Positions 59,791 to 64,000 of a stretch of 64,000 nt of DNA are shown here, piece after piece (position 1 is the stretch's first letter; each line of letters opens with the position of its first letter). The notes under the pieces are model-generated. The model was given only the letters and a program-made list of their open reading frames with translations, ran no database searches and was not told the origin of the DNA. The position numbers were made by a program, and so were the translations under genes. The stretch lies in NCBI GenBank assembly GCA_964520985.1, contig CAZFPB010000002.1, positions 62,001 through 126,000 of the forward strand, read 5' to 3'. Source of the DNA: CAYSGL01 sp964520985. GTDB taxonomy: Bacteria; Pseudomonadota; Alphaproteobacteria; Micavibrionales; Micavibrionaceae.

Positions 59791-60162
59791 GTGTCAAATA
59801 AAGATTATCATAAACAAAAATCAAAAGACCATTATCGCCGATATAAGCAGAAATATCTTGATCGTAATGCAAAGCAACGCCAAGATCACTGGGAATTTGT
59901 CGGATTGGTAAAAGGTCATTATGGTTGTGTATGTTGTTCTGAACGTGAAATAGTCTGTTTGGAATTTCATCACTTGGATCCTTTACAGAAAGATATTCAA
60001 ATAGGAAGCCAACGTCATTTATCGTCACGGGTAATTGAAGAACTCAGTAAGTGTATTGTGGTTTGTGCTAATTGCCATAAAAAAATACATGCTGGATTAA
60101 TAGTTGCACCTAATGAATTTGCAATTGTTGTTACTGAAGTGTTTTTAAATAATGCTGGTTGA
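59791..60162 (+). CDS. HNH endonuclease-like protein
   Basis: 123 residues from GTG. CVCCSE, LEFHHLDP, CIVVCANCHKKIHAG give the HNH core with four zinc Cys. A basic N-terminus (YHKQKSKDHYRRYKQKY) suits DNA binding. Likely a homing-type nuclease in the tRNA cluster. The Shine-Dalgarno is weak. Confidence 0.8.
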   Translation: MSNKDYHKQKSKDHYRRYKQKYLDRNAKQRQDHWEFVGLVKGHYGCVCCSEREIVCLEFHHLDPLQKDIQIGSQRHLSSRVIEELSKCIVVCANCHKKIHAGLIVAPNEFAIVVTEVFLNNAG

Positions 60163-60246
60163 GTCCGTAAGCTGACGGTACGAATCAATAAGAATGTTGT
60201 TTGGGGGCCAGACAACATCCAGTGAGGAGCGTAACCTCGAGCCAGC
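60154..60246 (+). ncRNA. structured RNA, about 93 nt
   Basis: GCTGG (60154-60158) pairs with CCAGC (60242-60246), enclosing CCGT/ACGG (60165-60178), ATGTTGT/ACAACAT (60194-60218) and GAGG/CCTC (60224-60238). The 5' end overlaps the HNH stop codon. No family recognised. Confidence 0.5.
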
Positions 60247-60269
60247 TCTAATAAACTAAAGGAATTCAT

Positions 60270-60500
60270 GTGAAAAAATTATTTGGAATAGCATTGGTGC
60301 TAATAATGGTAGCAGGGTGTGGTAGTAAGGCGGTTGAGTATACGCCTCCTGTTATCCCCGCTGATTTGCAAGATTGCAAATTTTATTCCATGCGCACAAA
60401 CGGGTATAATATGCGAGTTGTTCGCTGTCCAAACAGTTCAGTTTCCACTACTTTTTCTCAAGGAAAATCTACAACTACTACAGTAACAATCGATGGATAA
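60270..60500 (+). CDS. small lipoprotein
   Basis: 76 residues from GTG (AAAGGAATTC upstream). Signal peptide KKLFGIALVLIMVAGC with lipobox VAGC. The mature part has two Cys (DLQDCKFYSM, VVRCPN) and a Thr-rich end. Probably outer-membrane anchored. Confidence 0.72.
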   Translation: MKKLFGIALVLIMVAGCGSKAVEYTPPVIPADLQDCKFYSMRTNGYNMRVVRCPNSSVSTTFSQGKSTTTTVTIDG

Positions 60501-60529
60501 TATAAGAACTCGAACATTGTTTAGAAAAA

Positions 60530-60664
60530 ATGTTGCGCAATACTGAGTTGCGTAAACAGTTTACTGATGCTATGATCAACGATCAAAATGTGGTGTTAAA
60601 AGATCAAGAAGGTAATGCAATTCAGGTTAATTTTCTTGGTCCTAAGACTCAACATTTGAAATAA
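60530..60664 (+). CDS. possible small protein
   Basis: 44 residues (LRNTELRKQFTDAMINDQNV...). Clean frame ending just before the next tRNA; no good ribosome-binding site, so uncertain. Confidence 0.35.
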   Translation: MLRNTELRKQFTDAMINDQNVVLKDQEGNAIQVNFLGPKTQHLK

Positions 60665-60670
60665 TTAAAT

Positions 60671-60743
60671 GCCGCTGTAGTCTAATGGAAAGGCATCCGT
60701 CTTCTAAGCGGATATTATGCTGGTTCGAATCCAGTCAGCGGCT
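60671..60743 (+). tRNA. tRNA-Arg(TCT)
   Basis: Acceptor GCCGCTG/CAGCGGC, anticodon arm TCCGT CTTCTAA GCGGA, T arm CTGG TTCGAAT CCAG, T73, CCA not encoded. Confidence 0.9.
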
Positions 60744-60785
60744 CTAATATTGTAATACTCAAGTCATAAAGGTTGAACGGAAAAA

Positions 60786-60898
60786 GTAAAATAAGCAGTG
60801 CTATGCAACAGCCAATGTGCGCGGACGTGTGTCAGATCTATGCCGATGACGACTGTTGTATTAGTTAGGATCTGACGGCGGTTGACTGCTTATTTTAC
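60786..60898 (+). ncRNA. rod-like structured RNA, about 113 nt
   Basis: P1: GTAAAATAAGCAGT (60786-60799) with ACTGCTTATTTTAC (60885-60898), perfect 14 bp. P2: CAACAGCC (60806-60813) with GGCGGTTG (60877-60884), 7 of 8. P3: GTCAGATC (60831-60838) with GATCTGAC (60869-60876), perfect. The three 3' strands are contiguous. Loop of 30 nt. No ORF and no known family. Confidence 0.7.
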
Positions 60899-60916
60899 AT
60901 TACTGAGAGAAAGTAA

Positions 60917-61162
60917 ATGCATTCGTTTTTTAGTAATGACGGTCCTGTATTTCAGTATAATTCAGACATGTCTGGCAATGTTCGTATTAATGTGAGGCCA
61001 GATCAAGTCGAACACCTGGAATCGTATAATGGTACAGGTCCATATGTTGCTGTTGAGATATCTGGTGAAGCGTTATTGCAATTTGTTGCTGAGCATATTC
61101 GTCGACAAAAGATTTCAAAGATTGAAGAGATGACAGTTGAACAATTGTTATCAGAACAGTAA
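60917..61162 (+). CDS. small hypothetical protein
   Basis: 81 residues, beta-rich N-terminus (VFQYNSDMSGNVRINVRPDQVEHL) and helical C-terminus (LLQFVAEHIRRQKISKIEEM). GAGAGAAAG precedes the ATG. Function unknown. Confidence 0.62.
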   Translation: MHSFFSNDGPVFQYNSDMSGNVRINVRPDQVEHLESYNGTGPYVAVEISGEALLQFVAEHIRRQKISKIEEMTVEQLLSEQ

Positions 61163-61182
61163 AGTGTTTACATCTTGCAGCG

Positions 61183-61295
61183 TACACTGTAAGAGAATGG
61201 GCGGGTCGGTTTGAACATGAAGTGCTGGCCATGGCGAGTAAAATTGCCGCAAGCGGGGTAAAATTCCTCAATGTTCTTGATTCTGCGATAGTGTA
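61183..61295 (+). ncRNA. structured non-coding stretch
   Basis: Nested stems TACACT/AGTGTA (61183-61295), AGAAT/ATTCT (61194-61284) and GAACAT/ATGTTC (61213-61276). Its 3' strand overlaps the acceptor strand of the next tRNA-like element, so the two folds compete. The octamer GTAAAATT occurs twice inside. Confidence 0.45.
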
Positions 61296-61536
61296 GAAGG
61301 AACAGGTGATTTGATAGGAACGGTTAAATAACACGCATTAGTAATGATCAACGTAACAATCGCATAGGCTTTAAAAACCATTGAGCCAGTTGAAAGGACT
61401 GGACAGGCGTTGATCAGGAAAGTGTGGACTAAAGAATTCAAGTACTATCAGAGTGAACTAAGTACGTGGCAGCACGTCCCCGCCCAGCATGTGCGATTTG
61501 AAGGGGGTAGCGTTGGTTCGATTCCAACTTGCAGAG
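61282..61536 (+). ncRNA. tRNA-like RNA with about 180 nt extra sequence
   Basis: Canonical 3' end: T arm GTTGG TTCGATT CCAAC (61512-61528), acceptor TTGCAGA (61529-61535), G73. The matching 5' strand TCTGCGA lies at 61282-61288, 250 nt away, followed by TA and a D-arm-like TGT AGAAGGA ACA. The interior has GATCAACG/CGTTGATC (61346-61415) and CCAGT/ACTGG (61386-61402). Could be an intron-containing tRNA or a tRNA-capped small RNA. No group I core was recognised. Confidence 0.45.
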
Positions 61537-61543
61537 CAGCAAT

Positions 61544-61619
61544 GCTGTAGTGGTGTAAAGGTTAACACGCTAGGCTTTCAACCTGGAGAGTGCCGGTTCG
61601 AGTCCGGTCTACAGTACCA
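61544..61619 (+). tRNA. tRNA-Glu(TTC)
   Basis: Acceptor GCTGTAG/CTACAGT, anticodon arm CTAGG CTTTCAA CCTGG, A73, CCA encoded. Confidence 0.92.
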
Positions 61620-61625
61620 TTTCAT

Positions 61626-61701
61626 GCCGTAGTAGCACTCTGGCGAGTGCCACCGTCTGTCTAACGGATGCAGGAGGGTTCGATTCCCTTCTACGGCGCC
61701 A
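61626..61701 (+). tRNA. tRNA-Asp(GTC) with short D loop
   Basis: Acceptor GCCGTAG/CTACGGC, D arm GCACTC TGGC GAGTGC, anticodon arm CCGT CTGTCTA ACGG, T arm GAGGG TTCGATT CCCTT, G73, CCA encoded. Confidence 0.82.
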
Positions 61702-61718
61702 ATTTTAGGAATGTCTTT

Positions 61719-61979
61719 GTGGTTGTACATTATAATCAAGAAGCCATAGCTAGATTTTATGGTGTAAGATTAGAAATCTGTCCAGATAGTATTAAGTATA
61801 TGGCAAATCGTGCATTAGCTATTTGTACCCATACTAATGCAATAATTAGATGCGATAATGAATTGTGGGTTCGTAAATCGCTTGCCCAGTATGAAATCCC
61901 AATTGTGCACGAACTCCATCACGATGCTTGGATCGCTCTCGCGTATTGCCATCTGGGTGTACACCAGGAGTCAATATGA
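61719..61979 (+). CDS. small hypothetical protein
   Basis: 86 residues from GTG 61719 (AGGA 8 nt upstream; an ATG further up lies inside the tRNA and is rejected). HYNQEAIARFYGVRLEICPD and HELHHDAWIALAYCHLG; several His/Cys. Overlaps the next gene by 4 nt. Confidence 0.58.
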   Translation: MVVHYNQEAIARFYGVRLEICPDSIKYMANRALAICTHTNAIIRCDNELWVRKSLAQYEIPIVHELHHDAWIALAYCHLGVHQESI

Positions 61980-62479
61980 GAATTTGCATCACCAAGAAGT
62001 CACCATCAGAATTTCCACGACGTGGAATGGATATGCTAGATGTATGGCTTTATGCAAAGCCGTATTTCAATGAAGGATATCATACAGACATTTTTGGTCA
62101 GCACGAATTAACATTTCCTCATTGGAAAGGGCATGATCGGATAAGTGGTCGAATGTTTCGTAAGATCGGCGGTAATGTAGTTGCTGATGTGTGGGAAGCA
62201 CTTAAATATAGCTATAACTTTGATCAGTCTCTAGATTTGTATGACCCTGTAGATTACTACTATGACGCCGCGTATGACTATTATCTACATCGACGGCCTG
62301 GAGCTAGTCCATTTAGATTGTGGTCGTCGGATATGACTCCAATAAACGAGAAGTGTGAATTCGTTCAAAGAGTAGCTGCGGATCGTTATGCTAGTAAAAT
62401 GGTAGAAAAAGAAGGGCAACGATGGTGGGAATGGATTCTTGAATATGAAGTTCATTTTGAATTAAATGAGGTAAAATAA
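61976..62479 (+). CDS. hypothetical protein
   Basis: 167 residues from the ATG at 61976. Rich in Tyr/Trp/Asp (DPVDYYYDAAYDYYLH). No family recognised. Translationally coupled to its neighbours (ATGA overlap upstream, 2 nt gap downstream). Confidence 0.65.
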   Translation: MRICITKKSPSEFPRRGMDMLDVWLYAKPYFNEGYHTDIFGQHELTFPHWKGHDRISGRMFRKIGGNVVADVWEALKYSYNFDQSLDLYDPVDYYYDAAYDYYLHRRPGASPFRLWSSDMTPINEKCEFVQRVAADRYASKMVEKEGQRWWEWILEYEVHFELNEVK

Positions 62480-62481
62480 CA

Positions 62482-62733
62482 ATGATTGATATTGGTTGGG
62501 CCATTTTTCAATTGTTTCTAATTGTGTCGGGGTTGTTTTGTACTAGCATTGGTTTGGTTACTGTATTTTACTGGATTAAAGCGCCTAAAGCGCCAAATGA
62601 TTCAAGTAATCGAATCAACAATATTATGTCGTGGTGGATTGGGTTAACTCGTCCTGAAGTAATGGGAACAAGTTATAAAGCATTTCGACAAGATGTGATG
62701 GATAATGTTGAAGCTGTAGAAAACGACAAGTGA
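62482..62733 (+). CDS. single-span membrane protein
   Basis: 83 residues; transmembrane segment FQLFLIVSGLFCTSIGLVTVFYW near the N-terminus, then a polar cytoplasmic part. Function unknown. Confidence 0.65.
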   Translation: MIDIGWAIFQLFLIVSGLFCTSIGLVTVFYWIKAPKAPNDSSNRINNIMSWWIGLTRPEVMGTSYKAFRQDVMDNVEAVENDK

Positions 62734-62740
62734 TTGTCAA

Positions 62741-62816
62741 GCATCGGTGGCAGAATGGTTATGCACTCGGCTGCAACCCGAGATGAATGTCGGTTCGAGT
62801 CCGACTCGATGCTCCA
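62741..62816 (+). tRNA. tRNA-Cys(GCA)
   Basis: Acceptor GCATCGG/TCGATGC, anticodon arm CTCGG CTGCAAC CCGAG, U73 typical for Cys, CCA encoded. Confidence 0.93.
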
Positions 62817-62830
62817 ATTTGAGTTAGACG

Positions 62831-63205
62831 ATGTTATCTAAAATCAAACGATGGTTCGAAATCAAGCAATGTTTTAGAACTGTTGATCGAATCATCGCAA
62901 GGTGCTCTCCAGATACTGTAGATAATTTTATTGGCGAGACGTATTGGCATTTTGATACATGCACTGTTGTACGATATGCGTTTGTACGGCACAATATAAT
63001 CACAGTGTATGATGCTTGCGATCCACCTAACAGATTAGCTGAATGGTGGACTCGTGAATTCGACAATGACAGATCACGAATTACTGTATACGACAATTTT
63101 AAAAAATCGTTGTTTATACGAACGTACGAAACAACACAATATTATGCGTCAGTTGAGCAATTGGCTGGCTCGTCGGACTGTAACTCCGATCCGAAAGGCA
63201 TGTAG
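62831..63205 (+). CDS. hypothetical protein whose 3' end runs into a tRNA gene
   Basis: 124 residues, no family. The last 20 codons (from about VEQLAG) are also the 5' two-thirds of tRNA-Tyr. Either the protein uses tRNA sequence as its tail, or it has been truncated by tRNA insertion. Confidence 0.55.
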   Translation: MLSKIKRWFEIKQCFRTVDRIIARCSPDTVDNFIGETYWHFDTCTVVRYAFVRHNIITVYDACDPPNRLAEWWTREFDNDRSRITVYDNFKKSLFIRTYETTQYYASVEQLAGSSDCNSDPKGM

Positions 63206-63229
63206 GTTCGAGTCCTACCTGGCGCACCA
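63146..63229 (+). tRNA. tRNA-Tyr(GTA), second copy
   Basis: Class II. Acceptor GCGTCAG/CTGGCGC, D arm GAGC AATTGGCTG GCTC, anticodon arm TCGGA CTGTAAC TCCGA, variable CC GAAA GG, A73, CCA encoded. Overlaps the preceding ORF by 60 nt. Confidence 0.92.
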
Positions 63230-63248
63230 AATTCCTGGAGAAATACAC

Positions 63249-63581
63249 ATGGGAGTGTCACCGTTAAGAAGTTGTTCGAGTTATGTGTCACCATCATCAG
63301 TTAAATTAACAATAGCTGATCCAGTTCGCTTTACTGTTCGCAGTGAACAATTGATCGGTGATTATTTGATCGTTCATGTTAATTATCCTGATGCGCATAA
63401 TTACGAAGGCAATAAAATTATGGTTTACCATAAGGTTGCCAGTGTAGCAGATATTTTGAAGATCAATGGTGAACTTGATCCTCACTTTTCAGATAAGCAA
63501 CTGAGTCCTATTGCTCGATTTGAACCAACTGAGCATGGTATGTATTTGTGTAAGAAGTTTGTGGAATCTTTGTGTGAGTAA
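63249..63581 (+). CDS. hypothetical protein
   Basis: 110 residues from the ATG at 63249 (CCTGGAGAAATAC upstream). Beta-rich centre (DPVRFTVRSEQLIGDYLIVHVNY). Family unknown. Overlaps the last gene by 8 nt. Confidence 0.62.
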   Translation: MGVSPLRSCSSYVSPSSVKLTIADPVRFTVRSEQLIGDYLIVHVNYPDAHNYEGNKIMVYHKVASVADILKINGELDPHFSDKQLSPIARFEPTEHGMYLCKKFVESLCE

Positions 63582-64000
63582 AGACGTAACCCTGTTTTAT
63601 AATGCTGTATTAGAAGTGATTCGGTGTAATCTGGCTTTTCGTGATTCTGGTTTTGTTCATCCAGGAATAACTAAAGCTAGGATGCTAGAAGATTTCTGTA
63701 CGATCAAAATTAACAGTAATCGTCGGTGCGGTAAAACATCGTTTATTACCACGCATGCGACAGAAAATGATTTAGTGTTTTTTTATTACAGAGCATCTGC
63801 TAACATCCGTGCTGAATTTTATTTTCCGAATGTTCCCATGCTGCCATATGGAAGCTCCGATGTTAATCAAACGATGATGAAAATTAAATCAGCGAGAAAG
63901 ACGCCAAATTATATATACATGGATGATTTTGCTATGTTTAACCGAGATTCAAATGCATATCATTGGTATTGCACGTTTTTAGACATGATTGCTAGTTTTC
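63574..64000 (+). CDS. protein with P-loop-like motif (3' end outside window)
   Basis: 142 residues visible from GTG 63574. NSNRRCGKTSFITTHA resembles a Walker A-like loop and TPNYIYMDDFAMF a Walker B strand, as in terminase or helicase-type ATPases. Too partial to name. Confidence 0.5.
   Translation, partial: MSKDVTLFYNAVLEVIRCNLAFRDSGFVHPGITKARMLEDFCTIKINSNRRCGKTSFITTHATENDLVFFYYRASANIRAEFYFPNVPMLPYGSSDVNQTMMKIKSARKTPNYIYMDDFAMFNRDSNAYHWYCTFLDMIASF

Noticed and set aside
61290..61510. Group I intron in the interrupted tRNA
   Set aside because: Although GGACTA occurs at 61426, I see no matching P7 partner or other core motifs.
61668..61979. A longer protein starting at the ATG inside tRNA-Asp
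   Set aside because: It would include tRNA sequence; GTG 61719 has a proper AGGA site after the tRNA.
53726..63229. Suppressor tRNAs or an alternative genetic code
   Set aside because: No CTA, TTA or TCA anticodon was found, and TAA, TAG and TGA all end genes normally.
1..64000. CRISPR array, transposase, integrase or attachment site
   Set aside because: No regularly spaced repeats, no transposase or recombinase motifs, and no terminal repeats were found.

Overview
The window is 64 kb of an AT-rich, tailed double-stranded DNA phage, almost certainly a large T4-like myovirus. It carries a T4-style replisome (sliding clamp gp45, a gp43 polymerase split in two, helicase gp41, primase gp61, topoisomerase II subunits gp39 and gp52, a 5'-3' exonuclease). 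It also has T4-type late promoter boxes (TATAAATA and one-base variants), a full deoxynucleotide synthesis set (dCMP deaminase, NrdA, NrdB, thioredoxin, ThyA, DHFR), and a long tRNA cluster. No integrase, transposon or CRISPR array is visible. The host cannot be named from this sequence.

Layout. 1-5.1 kb (minus): exonuclease, clamp and the two polymerase halves. 5.1-7.7 kb (plus): a late beta-helix tail-fibre-like protein. 7.8-15.0 kb (minus): a DsbA-like protein, a 2OG-oxygenase-like protein, a retropepsin-like protease, a PD-(D/E)XK exonuclease, probable internal-head proteins, helicase and virion-like proteins. 15.1-18.7 kb (plus): nucleotide reduction. 18.8-26.9 kb (minus): topoisomerase subunits, a metallophosphoesterase, SprT-like protease, primase, ClpP-like protease and amidoligase. 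26.9-27.8 kb (minus): a circularly permuted (two-piece) tmRNA gene and a GH108 lysozyme. 27.9-38.4 kb (mostly plus): PRPP-synthetase-like enzyme, AAA+ ATPase, HNH nuclease, peptide deformylase, tRNA-Gly, MazG-like protein, rhodanese-like protein, and the stress cassette PrkA-YeaH-SpoVR interrupted by a small endonuclease gene. 38.6-53.2 kb (plus): PhoH, membrane proteins, ThyA, NAD-dependent ligase, DHFR, an Acb1-like 2H phosphoesterase, a metallophosphoesterase, an RlmN-like radical SAM enzyme, NadM-Nudix, a P-loop kinase-like protein and late structural-type proteins. 53.2-64 kb (plus): a strong sigma70-type promoter and an attenuator-like leader, then more than 20 tRNA or tRNA-like genes. 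These are interleaved with small ORFs (lipoproteins, membrane proteins, AlkB, HNH) and several compact structured RNAs.

How it works together. The phage appears to take over DNA precursor supply and replication and to remodel translation: its own tmRNA, tRNAs for His, Trp, Pro, Arg, Leu, Tyr, Ser, Glu, Asp, Cys and Gly, peptide deformylase and an RlmN-like methylase. It also carries likely counter-defence functions (Acb1-like anti-CBASS enzyme, NAD-related enzymes).

Two sequence-level signals stand out. First, the permuted tmRNA (tag ANDDAFYEDVRLAA) lies directly downstream of a late promoter. Second, at about eleven genes a hairpin covers the ribosome-binding site or start codon, and at most of them the gene's own promoter sits so that its transcripts lack the 5' arm of the hairpin. 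Read-through RNA would then be silent and promoter-specific RNA translatable. T4 uses this device for genes e, soc and 49; here it looks widespread.
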